From the NCBI RefSeq assembly GCF_027604915.1, contig NZ_JAJAQC010000014.1, positions 16,828-80,827 of the forward strand: DNA of 64,000 nucleotides, in the 5' to 3' direction. The notes below the pieces were generated by a model that did not search any database, was not told the origin of the DNA, and saw only the letters and a list, made by a program, of their open reading frames with translations. The translations under genes and the position numbers were made by a program. Every line of letters begins with the position of its first letter. Position 1 is the first letter of the stretch. The DNA is from Streptomonospora mangrovi (lineage in GTDB: Bacteria; Actinomycetota; Actinomycetes; Streptosporangiales; Streptosporangiaceae). Of the stretch, positions 8,814-18,382 are shown piece after piece.

Positions 8814-10121
8814 TCAGCTCAGGTCCTTCAGGCGGTCGAAGACGGCGTCCAGGCGCCGCACGAACCGCTCGGGGCGGCAGACCTCGTCGAGGCGGGCCTC
8901 GTCGAGCGTGACGCCGCGCGCGGCGGCCTCGGCCCGCAGGGTGTCGCGGAAGGGGCTCTGGGTGTCCCAGGTGCGCATGGCGGCGGTCTGCACCAGGGCG
9001 TAGACGTCCTCGCGCGAGGCGCCGGTCTCGATCAGCTCGGAGACGACGGTGGAGGAGTAGATGAGCCCGTGGGTGGAGTCGAGGTTGGCGCGCATGCGGT
9101 CGGTGTCGACCACCAGGCCGGTGACCAGCCGGGTGGTGAGGTTGAGCAGGTAGTCGGTGGCGATCGCGGCGTCGGGCAGCGAGATGCGCTCGGTGGAGGA
9201 GTGGGAGATGTCGCGCTCGTGCCAGAGCGGGATGCCCTCCATGACCGGGACGATCTGGGCGCGGACGTTGCGCGCCATGCCGCAGATGCGCTCGGACATG
9301 ATGGGGTTCTTCTTGTGGGGCATGGCGCTGGAGCCCTTCTGGCCCTTGCCGAACGGCTCCCACAGCTCGCGGACCTCGGTGCGCTGGCCGTGGCGGACCT
9401 CAAGGGCCACCGCCTCGCACACCGTGGCCATGATCGCCAGGCACGACACCCACTCGGAGATGCCGTCGCGCAGCACCACCTGGGTGGAGACGTCGGCCGG
9501 GCGCAGGCCGAGGCGCTCGGCGACGTAGGACTCCACGGCGGGGTCGATGTTGGAGTAGGTGCCCACCGGGCCCGAGATCGCCATGACGCCCACCGCCTCG
9601 CGCGCCCGGCGCAGGCGGTCGCGCGAGCGGGCCATGCCGAACGCGAAGTCGGCCACGCGGTGGCCCCAGACGTCGGGTTCGCCGTGGATGCCGTGGGTGC
9701 GGCCGACCCGCAGGGTGTGGCGGTGCTCCAGGGCGTGGTCGCGCAGGGCCGCCACCAGGGTGTCGGCCTTGGCCAGGAGGATGTCGGTGGCCTCGACCAG
9801 TTGGGCCGCCAGCGCGGTGTCGAGGAGGTCGGAGGAGGTCATGCCGAAGTGCACCCAGGCCGCGGCATCGCGGGGTTCGGTGTTGTCGGCCCAGGCGGTG
9901 AGGAACGCGATGACGTCGTGCTGGGTGACGGCCTCGATCTCGGCCACGCGCTCGGGCGTGGGCGGCGGCGCGGCGCGCACGGGTTCGACGGTGTCGGCGG
10001 GCACGGTGCCGGCCGCGGCGTGGGCCTCCAGCACCAGGGTCTCGACCCGGCACCACAGCTCGTACTTATGGGCGTCGGAGAAGACGCGCCCCATCTCGGG
10101 AAGGGTATAGCGCTCGATCAC
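8814..10121 (-). CDS. purB: Adenylosuccinate lyase
   Basis: 435 aa, fumarase/aspartase superfamily. It acts twice in purine synthesis, splitting fumarate from SAICAR and from adenylosuccinate. The superfamily signature GSSAMPHKKNP and catalytic-histidine regions (RTHGIHGEP and MTSSD) are intact. The GTG start at 10121 has only GGGCG nearby, so its translation signal is weak or it depends on coupling from purD. Confidence 0.94.
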   Translation of the reverse strand: MIERYTLPEMGRVFSDAHKYELWCRVETLVLEAHAAAGTVPADTVEPVRAAPPPTPERVAEIEAVTQHDVIAFLTAWADNTEPRDAAAWVHFGMTSSDLLDTALAAQLVEATDILLAKADTLVAALRDHALEHRHTLRVGRTHGIHGEPDVWGHRVADFAFGMARSRDRLRRAREAVGVMAISGPVGTYSNIDPAVESYVAERLGLRPADVSTQVVLRDGISEWVSCLAIMATVCEAVALEVRHGQRTEVRELWEPFGKGQKGSSAMPHKKNPIMSERICGMARNVRAQIVPVMEGIPLWHERDISHSSTERISLPDAAIATDYLLNLTTRLVTGLVVDTDRMRANLDSTHGLIYSSTVVSELIETGASREDVYALVQTAAMRTWDTQSPFRDTLRAEAAARGVTLDEARLDEVCRPERFVRRLDAVFDRLKDLS

Positions 10122-10164
10122 CCGCCCATTTTCGCAGGTACCCGAGCGGAGCCGGGCATCCGGA

Positions 10165-10191
10165 GGAGGACCTGTGGAAAACCGGTCCTCC
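10165..10191 (-). terminator. Hairpin between purD and purB
   Basis: GGAGGACC (10165-10172) pairs with GGTCCTCC (10184-10191) across an 11-nt loop, about 11 bases past the purD stop. No T-run follows, so it may attenuate or merely end some transcripts. Confidence 0.4.
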
Positions 10192-10201
10192 CCCGGGTCG
10201 C

Positions 10202-11455
10202 TCAGGCCGACTGAGCGGCGGCGCGTTCGGCGATGTCGCGGCGGTAGAAGGAGCCGCGCAGCTCGATGCGGGAGGCGGCGGCGTAGGCGCGCTCGCGCGC
10301 CTGGGCCAGGGTGGCGCCGGTGCCCACCACGTCGAGCACCCGGCCGCCGGCGGCCTTGAGGTCGCGGGCGCCGCTCCAGGCGGTGCCCGCGTGCAGCACG
10401 TAGGCGCCCTCGACGGCCGCGGCGGCCTCAAGCCCGGTGATCAGGTCGCCCTTGGCGGGGTCGCCGGGGTAGTTCTCGGCGGCGACCACCACGGTGACGG
10501 CGGCGCCCGAGCGCCACTCCAGGCGGGTGTCGGGGGACAGGCCGCCGGTGTCGGTGGCCTGGAGCAGCGCGCCGATGGGGGTGGCCAGGCGGTCCAGCAC
10601 CACCTGGCACTCGGGGTCGCCGAAGCGGGCGTTGAACTCCACCACGCGCGGCCCCTGGGCGGTCAGCGCCAGGCCGACGTAGAGCAGTCCCTGGTAGCGG
10701 GTGCCGCGCCGCGCCATCTCGGCCAGGGTGGGCCGCACGACGGTCTCCATGACCTCGGGGACCAGCCCGGGCGGCGCCCAGGGCAGCGGGGTGTAGGCGC
10801 CCATGCCGCCGGTGTTGGGGCCCTGGTCGCCGTCGTAGGCGCGCTTGAAGTCCTGGGCGGGCAGCAGCGGGACGGCGTGCACGCCGTCGCTGATGACGAA
10901 CAGCGAGACCTCGGGGCCGTCGAGGTACTCCTCGACCACCACGCGGCCGCACTCGCGGGCGTGGCGCTCGGCGGCGGCGCGGTCCTCGGTCACCACGACG
11001 CCCTTGCCGGCGGCCAGGCCGTCGTCCTTGACCACGTAGGGCGGCCCGAACTCCTCCAGCGCCTCGGCGACCTGGTGCGGCGAGCGGCACAGCCGGGCGC
11101 GCGCGGTGGGCACGCCCGCCGCCTGCATGACCTCCTTGGCGAACCCCTTGGAGCCCTCCAGCCGGGCGGCCTCCTTGTCGGGGCCGAAGACGGGGATGCC
11201 GCGTTCGCGCAGGGCGTCGGCGACCCCGGCCACCAGCGGGGCCTCGGGGCCGATCACGACGAGTTCGGCGCCGATGCGGGCCGCGAGCTGGGTGACGGCC
11301 AGGCCGTCGACCACGTTGATGACGTGGTTCTCGGCGAGTTCGGAGGTGCCGGGGTTGCCGGGGGCGCAGTGCAGGTCGGTCACGCCGGGGTCGAGGGACA
11401 GCGCGCGGACGAGGGCGTGTTCGCGGCCACCGCCGCCGAGGACCAGGGCTTTCAC
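10202..11455 (-). CDS. purD: Phosphoribosylamine-glycine ligase
   Basis: 417 aa ATP-grasp enzyme that joins glycine to phosphoribosylamine in purine synthesis. The N-terminal GGGGREHAL motif, the ATP-grasp loop (VKDDGLAAGKGV) and the C-terminal NARFGDPECQ motif are all present. The GTG start at 11455 follows AAAAGGG with eight bases between. The gene is 51 bases downstream of purA and in the same direction, making a purA-purD-purB-purC run. Confidence 0.95.
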   Translation of the reverse strand: MKALVLGGGGREHALVRALSLDPGVTDLHCAPGNPGTSELAENHVINVVDGLAVTQLAARIGAELVVIGPEAPLVAGVADALRERGIPVFGPDKEAARLEGSKGFAKEVMQAAGVPTARARLCRSPHQVAEALEEFGPPYVVKDDGLAAGKGVVVTEDRAAAERHARECGRVVVEEYLDGPEVSLFVISDGVHAVPLLPAQDFKRAYDGDQGPNTGGMGAYTPLPWAPPGLVPEVMETVVRPTLAEMARRGTRYQGLLYVGLALTAQGPRVVEFNARFGDPECQVVLDRLATPIGALLQATDTGGLSPDTRLEWRSGAAVTVVVAAENYPGDPAKGDLITGLEAAAAVEGAYVLHAGTAWSGARDLKAAGGRVLDVVGTGATLAQARERAYAAASRIELRGSFYRRDIAERAAAQSA

Positions 11456-11506
11456 TTCATGGACCCTTTTGTGTGTTGTGGGGAGGGCAGGGACGGGCGG
11501 CGGCGC

Positions 11507-12790
11507 TCAGACCAGGGAGCGCAGCTCCAGGGTCTGGTCGCGGCCCGGGCCGACACCGATGGCCGAGACCGGGGCGCCGACCATCTCCTCCAGGGTACGC
11601 ACGTAGGTCTGGGCGGTCTTGGGAAGCTCCTCGAAGGTCCGGGCGTGGGAGATGTCCTCGTTCCAGCCGTCGAGGTACTCGTAGACCGGCACCGCGTGGT
11701 GGAAGTCGGTCTGGGTCATGGGGATCTCGTCGTGGCGGGTGCCGTTGACGTCGTAGCCCACGCAGACCGGGACGCGCTCCAGCCCGGAGAGCACGTCGAG
11801 CTTGGTGAGGAAGAAGTCGGTGATGCCGTTGACGCGGGTGGCGTAGCGGGCGATGGGGGCGTCGAACCAGCCGCAGCGGCGGTTGCGCCCGGTGGTGACC
11901 CCGTACTCGCCGCCCTTCTGGCGCAGCCACTCGCCCCACTCGTCGTGCAGCTCGGTGGGGAAGGGGCCCGAGCCCACGCGGGTGGTGTAGGCCTTGAGGA
12001 TGCCCACGACCTTGGTGATGCGGGTGGGGCCGATGCCGGCGCCCGCGCACGCCCCGCCCGCCGTGGGCGAGGAGGAGGTCACGAACGGGTAGGTGCCGTG
12101 GTCGATGTCGAGCAGGGTGCCCTGGGAGCCCTCCAGGTAGACCGTGCGGCCCTCGTCCAGCGCCCGGTTGAGGATCAGGGAGGTGTCGGCGACGTAGGGC
12201 CGCAGCTCCTCGGCGTAGCCGGTGTACTCCTCGAAGACCTGGTCGACCTCCAGCCCGCGGCGGTTGAACACCTTGGTCAGGATCTGGTTCTTGTCGTGCA
12301 GCGCGAGTTCGAGCTTCTGCCGCAGGATCTTGGGGTCGAACATGTCCTGCACGCGGATGCCGGTGCGCGAGATCTTGTCGGCGTAGGTGGGGCCGATGCC
12401 GCGCCCGGTGGTGCCGATCTGGCGCTTGCCCAGGAAGCGCTCGGTGACCTTGTCCAGCGCCCGGTGGTAGGGCATGATCAGGTGGGCGTTGGCCGAGACC
12501 AGCAGCCGCTCGGTGTTCACACCGCGCTCGCGCAGGCCGCGCAGCTCCTCGAACAGCACCCCGGGGTCGATCACCACCCCGTTGGCGATCACCGGCACCA
12601 CGTCGGGCGAGAGGATCCCGGAGGGCAGCAGGTGCAGGGCGTACTTCTGGTCGCCGATGACCACGGTGTGCCCGGCGTTGTTGCCCCCCTGGTAGCGCAC
12701 CACGTAGTCGACGCGGTTGCCGACCAGGTCGGTGGCCTTCCCCTTGCCCTCGTCCCCCCACTGGGCCCCAACGAGCGTGATCGCCGGCAT
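11507..12790 (-). CDS. purA: Adenylosuccinate synthetase
   Basis: 427 aa. A GTP-dependent ligase making adenylosuccinate from IMP and aspartate, the first AMP-specific step. The signature [14 protein letters not shown] at the N-terminus and [11 protein letters not shown] are intact. AGAGG ends nine bases before the ATG. It heads the purine cluster on the minus strand, separated from the DUF3151 gene by a terminator. Confidence 0.95.
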   Translation of the reverse strand: MPAITLVGAQWGDEGKGKATDLVGNRVDYVVRYQGGNNAGHTVVIGDQKYALHLLPSGILSPDVVPVIANGVVIDPGVLFEELRGLRERGVNTERLLVSANAHLIMPYHRALDKVTERFLGKRQIGTTGRGIGPTYADKISRTGIRVQDMFDPKILRQKLELALHDKNQILTKVFNRRGLEVDQVFEEYTGYAEELRPYVADTSLILNRALDEGRTVYLEGSQGTLLDIDHGTYPFVTSSSPTAGGACAGAGIGPTRITKVVGILKAYTTRVGSGPFPTELHDEWGEWLRQKGGEYGVTTGRNRRCGWFDAPIARYATRVNGITDFFLTKLDVLSGLERVPVCVGYDVNGTRHDEIPMTQTDFHHAVPVYEYLDGWNEDISHARTFEELPKTAQTYVRTLEEMVGAPVSAIGVGPGRDQTLELRSLV

Positions 12791-12851
12791 CCGGGTCTAC
12801 CTCTGCATTCTTCCGATCGGACCGTGGATGTTCGCGCGGTGCGCCGCACGT

Positions 12852-12884
12852 GAAAAGCCCCTGGCGCAAGAAAGCGACAGGGGC
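12852..12884 (-). terminator. Intrinsic terminator upstream of purA
   Basis: On the minus strand GCCCCTG and CAGGGGC (with an added GCG/CGC stem step) form a hairpin followed by TTTTC. It ends the transcript of the upstream DUF3151 gene and insulates purA. Confidence 0.75.
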
Positions 12885-13020
12885 CCTTGCGCATTGAGCG
12901 TACACGACCGCTGCTCGGGCGTTAAGCGAGGTTTGTCGGCGCCGCCGCGCTGAGCTGCGGCGACGACCTGGCCCGCCGCGGCGCGCCGGGCGCGGGGGCG
13001 GCCCGGGCGCGGGCGGCCCG

Positions 13021-13437
13021 CTAGGAGGCCAGGGTCCGCGCCGCGGTGGCGCTGCTGTCGCGCAGGAAGGCGGCGCAGCGGTCGGCCTCGTCGGACTCCC
13101 CGATCGCGCCGGCGGCCATGCCCAGCATGTGCAGCGCGCGCAGGAAGCCCTGGTTGGGCTCGTGCTCCCAGGGGACGGGGCCGTGGCCCTTCCACCCGGC
13201 GCGGCGCAACTGGTCCAGGCCGCGGTGGTAGCCGGTGCGGGCGTAGGCGTAGGCGGCCACGGGCTCGCCGGCGGCGAACGCGCGCTCGGCCAGGGCGGCC
13301 CAGGCGGCGGACGAGGCAGGGAACCGGGCGGCGACCTCGGCGGGGTCGGTGCCGGCGGCCAGGAGTTCGCGGGCCTCGGGGAGGTCGGGCAGGTGCGTGG
13401 CGGGAGGTTCGCCGAGCAGGTTGCTGTGCGGGTCCAT
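13021..13437 (-). CDS. DUF3151 family protein
   Basis: 138 aa. The sequence LAERAFAAGEPVAAYAYART and the following GLDQLRRAGWKGHGPVPWEH block match DUF3151, a conserved actinobacterial protein of unknown function, largely helical and cytoplasmic. The start at 13437 (MDPHSN) has AGGATGGGGG upstream; a longer frame to 13539 would read through the hairpin at 13493-13541. It lies downstream of fbaA, a linkage seen in related actinomycetes as far as I recall. Confidence 0.8.
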   Translation of the reverse strand: MDPHSNLLGEPPATHLPDLPEARELLAAGTDPAEVAARFPASSAAWAALAERAFAAGEPVAAYAYARTGYHRGLDQLRRAGWKGHGPVPWEHEPNQGFLRALHMLGMAAGAIGESDEADRCAAFLRDSSATAARTLAS

Positions 13438-13492
13438 GCCCCCATCCTGCCAGCGCCCGGCGGCCGCCGGTGGGCGGCGTGCGGGGAAAGGG

Positions 13493-13541
13493 GCGTGCCC
13501 GGCCACCACGTCCGCCCAAGGAAGGAAGCGGCCGGGCACGC
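13493..13541 (-). terminator. Hairpin after fbaA
   Basis: A perfect 12-bp inverted repeat (GCGTGCCCGGCC at 13493-13504, its complement at 13530-13541) with a 25-nt loop, followed on the minus strand by CCTTTCCCC. A probable terminator of fbaA. Confidence 0.6.
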
Positions 13542-13588
13542 GCGGCCCCTGATCCGTGGGGAACCAGGGACCGGTCTGGGGCGGGCCG

Positions 13589-14611
<1,023 letters not shown>

Positions 14612-14911
14612 GGTGTTGACTCCCTGGTTGGCCTGGAGTGTCGGACGAGGCGGTCCCGCCGGCGTGCGCGGTCCCGCATGAGTTTCCGGCAGTGCCCCGG
14701 TGCGTGAGCAAGTATCGCGAAGTCGGCAGCCGAGCGAAAGGTCTAGACCAGGACGGCCGCGCGGCGCCGCCCGGCCCGGTGGTCACGGTGCGTGCACGGC
14801 CACTACTTTACGCGGTTTACGCGCTGGTTTCCGCCCGCCCGGCCGGGTTCGGACAGGTCTGTGTGTTCCCACCGTCGATTGTCCCCGGTGATACACGCTA
14901 CATTCAGCACC

Positions 14912-15337
14912 GTGGGACGACATCGCAATGATCCGCGCGGGATCGGCCAGATGCTGGCCATCGTCGGCGCGATCGTGCTCTTCATCACCCTGGTCATCCT
15001 GGGCGGCTACTTCCTCTACCGGTCGCTCCCCGCGGGCAACCCCGACTCCGCCGTGCCCGAGAGCGCCGACACCGCCGCCGCGCAGGCCGGCGGGGTGGCC
15101 ACCGGCACCCTCTACATCGAGGTGGTGGGGGAGTCCAGCGACGTGGTCGTGCGGGTGCCCGGCGGCGACGTGCTCACCGACGCCACCATGGGCCGGGGGG
15201 AGTACGTCACCTTCGACGAGTCCCGCCCGCTCGACGTGACGATCGGCGACCCCTCGGCGGTGGAGCTGTACGTGCACGGCCAGCCGCGCGACATCTCGGG
15301 CGAGGAGCCCGGCTACAGCCTCACCGTCGAGCCCTGA
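14912..15337 (+). CDS. Single-pass membrane protein with RodZ-C-like (DUF4115-like) domain
   Basis: About 141 aa. A short basic N-terminus is followed by one membrane helix (LAIVGAIVLFITLVILGGYFLY, about residues 14-35) and an outside domain that resembles the beta-rich C-terminal domain of RodZ (GTLYIEVVGES ... VTIGDPSAVELYVHG). There is no N-terminal HTH, unlike real RodZ. The GTG at 14912 has TACATT seven bases upstream and no Shine-Dalgarno, which suggests a leaderless transcript. An ATG at 14951 is an alternative. Function unknown; envelope-related by inference. Confidence 0.65.
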   Translation: MGRHRNDPRGIGQMLAIVGAIVLFITLVILGGYFLYRSLPAGNPDSAVPESADTAAAQAGGVATGTLYIEVVGESSDVVVRVPGGDVLTDATMGRGEYVTFDESRPLDVTIGDPSAVELYVHGQPRDISGEEPGYSLTVEP

Positions 15338-15442
15338 CCGCCCGCCGCACCCGCGACCGCACCCCGCACCCGCGTCCCGCTCTTTTCCGCCCGGTGCGGT
15401 CCTTCGGCGTCGCCCCCGGCTCCGCCGACCGGGCCGCCGCCC

Positions 15443-15976
15443 TCACACGTCGAGGTCGCCGGCCTCGAAGACCGCGCGGTAGTCCAGCCCGGCCTCGGCC
15501 ACACGGGCCCGCGCGCCCCGGTCCACGATGACCGCCACGCCCACGACCTCGGCCCCGGCCTCGCGCAGGGCGTCGACCGCCGTGAGGACCGAACCGCCGG
15601 TGGTGGAGGTGTCCTCGACCGCCAGCACGCGGCGCCCGGCGACGTCGGGGCCCTCGATGCGCCGCTGGAGGCCGTGGGCCTTGCCCTCCTTGCGCACCAC
15701 GAAGGCGTCGAGCGCGCGGCCCCGGGCGGCGGCGGCGTGCAGCATGGCGGCGGCGACGGGATCGGCGCCCAGGGTCAGCCCGCCCACGGCGTCGAAGGAG
15801 AGGTCGGCGGTGGCCTCCAGCAGCACCCGGCCCACCAGCGGCGCGCTCGCGCCGTCGAGCGTGACGCGGCGGAGGTCGACGTAGTAGTCGGCCTCGCGGC
15901 CCGAGGACAGGGTGACGCGGCCGCGCACGACGGCCTTATCGTTGATGTGCTTCAGCAGAACTTCGCGGTCGCTCAT
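15443..15976 (-). CDS. pyrE: Orotate phosphoribosyltransferase
   Basis: 177 aa. It makes orotidine monophosphate from orotate and PRPP in pyrimidine synthesis. The PRPP loop is VLAVEDTSTTGGS and the family region FVVRKEGKAHG is clear. The ATG at 15976 lacks a ribosome site but has TAGGCT eight bases upstream, consistent with a leaderless message. It is convergent with the RodZ-like gene and stands alone, away from other pyr genes. Confidence 0.93.
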   Translation of the reverse strand: MSDREVLLKHINDKAVVRGRVTLSSGREADYYVDLRRVTLDGASAPLVGRVLLEATADLSFDAVGGLTLGADPVAAAMLHAAAARGRALDAFVVRKEGKAHGLQRRIEGPDVAGRRVLAVEDTSTTGGSVLTAVDALREAGAEVVGVAVIVDRGARARVAEAGLDYRAVFEAGDLDV

Positions 15977-16068
15977 GGTCAACGAGCCTAGAACGTGCCG
16001 GTGAGTCGCCGCGCGCGCCGTCCACAGGCGACCGCGCCGGCCCCGTAGGAAGGCGGCAGGAGGCGGCC

Positions 16069-16407
16069 ATGACCCACACCCCCGGCGCACCCGCCCACGT
16101 CCGCGTCGAGACCACCACCGGCACCGCCGAGTCGGCGGCCGACCTCGCCCGCTCCGCCGTGGAGCGCGGCCTGGCCGCCTGCGCCCAGGTCGAGGCGCCC
16201 ATCACCAGCCACTACCGGTGGGAGGGCGAGGTCCGCGCCGACCCCGAGTGGCGCGTCGCCTTCAAGACCGCCCGCGACCGCCTGGGCGATCTGGTGGACC
16301 ACCTCACCGCCGCGCACCCCTACGACGTGCCCGAGGTGATCGCCGTGCCCATCGAGGGCGGCAGCCCCGAATACCTGGCCTGGCTCGTGTCCGAGACCCG
16401 GCGCTGA
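16069..16407 (+). CDS. cutA: Divalent-cation tolerance protein
   Basis: 112 aa, CutA1 family, a small trimeric cytoplasmic protein linked to metal tolerance with an uncertain biochemical role. The family core (ACAQVEAPITSHYRWEGEV, then AFKTARD and HPYDVPEVIAVPI) is intact. AGGAGG sits six bases before the ATG. The next gene begins two bases after its stop. Confidence 0.92.
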   Translation: MTHTPGAPAHVRVETTTGTAESAADLARSAVERGLAACAQVEAPITSHYRWEGEVRADPEWRVAFKTARDRLGDLVDHLTAAHPYDVPEVIAVPIEGGSPEYLAWLVSETRR

Positions 16408-16409
16408 CC

Positions 16410-17021
16410 GTGGCGCTCCCCCCGCCCGCGCCGCCCGGCGCGCCCGCCCTGGTGCTGCTGGCCGACCCGCTGGGCGCCCCGCAGTGGTGGCCGGCGCTGC
16501 CCGGCGGACTGCGCGGGCGCGGCGCCTGGGCCGCCGCCGCCGAGGTCCCCGGCGACCCCGCACCGCCCTACGCCGCCCGCCACATCGCCGGCGCGGCCCT
16601 GGCCATCGCGCGCCTGGACCCACCGGGGCCGCTGCTGCTGGCCGCGCACGGCGGCGCCGGGCCGCTGCTGCCCCGCGTGGGCGCCGCCCAGCGCGCGGCG
16701 CACCGCCCGCTCGCCGGGTACCTGCTGGTGGACTCCCTGCTCCCCCAGCCCGGCACGCCCTCCCGCGCCGACCTGCGCCGGGCCCAGTTCGGCGCCGACG
16801 CGGCCGCGCCCGGGGCCGCGCCGGTCCCCGACGGCTACGACACCGAGCCGCTGCCCATGGCCGCCGACTGGCCCGACGCGCCCGTCGGCTACCTGCTGAG
16901 CGACCCCGCGCTCGCGCCGTGCGCCCGGCTGGCCGCGCTGCGCGGCTGGCCGGTCCTGGACCGCGCCGGCGCGCCCGCCCCCACGGCGGCCGACCTGCTC
17001 GACCTGGCCGCCCTGCTGTAG
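16410..17021 (+). CDS. Alpha/beta-hydrolase-like protein of unknown function
   Basis: About 203 aa, very rich in Ala, Pro and Gly. The pattern LVLLADPLGAPQWWPAL, LLLAAHGGAGPLL and YLLVDSLLP resembles a reduced alpha/beta hydrolase, but the nucleophile elbow G-x-S-x-G is absent (HGGAG in its place), so catalysis is doubtful. The GTG at 16410 is two bases past the cutA stop, pointing to translational coupling. Family not identified. Confidence 0.6.
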   Translation: MALPPPAPPGAPALVLLADPLGAPQWWPALPGGLRGRGAWAAAAEVPGDPAPPYAARHIAGAALAIARLDPPGPLLLAAHGGAGPLLPRVGAAQRAAHRPLAGYLLVDSLLPQPGTPSRADLRRAQFGADAAAPGAAPVPDGYDTEPLPMAADWPDAPVGYLLSDPALAPCARLAALRGWPVLDRAGAPAPTAADLLDLAALL

Positions 17022-17340
17022 CCCCGCCGGGTGCCGAAGGCGCCCGACCGCACCGGCCCGCCGCCGCGCCCGCCCCCGGCCGCCGCCCCCGCGCACGGGT
17101 GAGGGCGCGCCCGCCTCCCCTTGCGGACGCGCCCCCGGGAGCACCGCATCGCGGCGCTCCCGCCACCGGCCGGCGCTTCGCGGCCGCCCCTCGGGGCCAG
17201 AAGGCCGCCGCCGGGCCGGTGGCGGCCGGCCGGTCGCGTTCGCCCCCTCTGCGAACAGCGCCGGCCGGCGGCCGTCGGCACCGGGCCCACGCCCCCTCTG
17301 CGGGGCCGCGCGGCGCCGACGGCGTTCCATCCGTCTTCGG
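17022..17340. other. Gene-free convergent gap
   Basis: About 320 bases between two genes that end toward each other. Extremely GC-rich; no distinct terminator, repeat or coding frame stands out. Confidence 0.4.
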
Positions 17341-18153
17341 TCAGTACCTCCCGTCCTCGGCCGCGCCGATGGCGTCGAGCAGGTCGAGCGCCTCGGCGTG
17401 GGTGGGCGGCAGCGGCACCGACCACACCTCGGCGCCGTGGCCGCGCCCCGCCCCGATGCGGGCGCGCAGCCGCCGCAGCGACTCGGCCGTGCGCCCCGGC
17501 GCCGCCGCCAGCACCGCCACGCGGCTGCGGCTCAGCAGCGACACCGACTCCCCGGCCGCGAAGAACCGGCCCAACTCGTGGCCGAGCACGATGAGCCGCG
17601 CCGTGCGCCGCCACGGGTCCAGCCAGGCCGGCAGCGCGACCACGATCAGCCCGTGGCCCCGGGCGCCCGACCACGGCGGCGCGCCCCGGTACAGCTCGCC
17701 CAGGCGGGTGCGCAGGTAGGCCGCCGTGGTCAGCCCGGTCAGCGGGTCCTGGCAGTCGTCGCGGCGGCGGCCCTCGCTCCAGCCCTCGGCCACCGCCCGC
17801 ACCAGGGCGAACGGCGGGCCGCCGGGGTAGGCGCCGCCCCACTCCGGGGCCTCGGCGACCTCGGCGAACAGCGCCGCGAGGTCGTCCAGCGCCGCGCCGA
17901 TCGGCAGGCCGTCGCGCGCCCGGCCCCGGCCCAGCCGCGCGCACGCCGCCACCAGGGCGGGGGTGTCGCCGGCCGCGCGGCCGCGCAGGTCCTCGGCCAC
18001 CGCCGCGCACACCGCCTCCACCGCCGGGCTCCACCAGTCGTCGTGGGGCTCGCCCCGGTCCAGCCGGCTGCGCCGGCACCACCGCTCCCGCAGCCGGCGG
18101 GCGGGGTCGACCCGCCCGGCGGCCACGGCGCCGGTCTGCTCACTCGTCCCCAT
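17341..18153 (-). CDS. Degenerate GGDEF-like signalling protein
   Basis: 270 aa, cytoplasmic. The N-terminal half is helical; DPLTGLTTAAYLRTRLGELY (about residue 138 on) is the hallmark entry of diguanylate cyclase domains. The expected GGDEF active site is missing; that position reads only GHELGRFFAAGE. It is therefore probably not an active cyclase and may bind a nucleotide or act as a regulator. AGGGGAG precedes the ATG at 18153. Convergent with the hydrolase-like gene and divergent from the sigma-factor fusion. Confidence 0.55.
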   Translation of the reverse strand: MGTSEQTGAVAAGRVDPARRLRERWCRRSRLDRGEPHDDWWSPAVEAVCAAVAEDLRGRAAGDTPALVAACARLGRGRARDGLPIGAALDDLAALFAEVAEAPEWGGAYPGGPPFALVRAVAEGWSEGRRRDDCQDPLTGLTTAAYLRTRLGELYRGAPPWSGARGHGLIVVALPAWLDPWRRTARLIVLGHELGRFFAAGESVSLLSRSRVAVLAAAPGRTAESLRRLRARIGAGRGHGAEVWSVPLPPTHAEALDLLDAIGAAEDGRY

Positions 18154-18382
18154 GCCACTCCCCTCTGCCGGCGGTGCGCGGTGTGAGTCGAAGCGGGCGC
18201 GCCCCGATGCGTTCACCCCTAATCACGCAGTTCGGTGGCGGGCATGACGCGAGTGCGGGATATTTTTTCCGCGGCCTGTGCACACGGCCGCCCACGCCGC
18301 ACGACACCGGCGGCCGCACCGTCGACGGCGACCCGGTGCGGCGCCTCGCACACGTGCCGCACCACCGGGGGAAGGGCAGGGC

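Noticed and set aside
14741..14750. GGTCTAGACC palindrome upstream of fbaA as part of the CTAGA system
   Set aside because: It shares only the CTAG core and lacks the ordered spacing of the two arrays; a single 10-bp palindrome is weak evidence.
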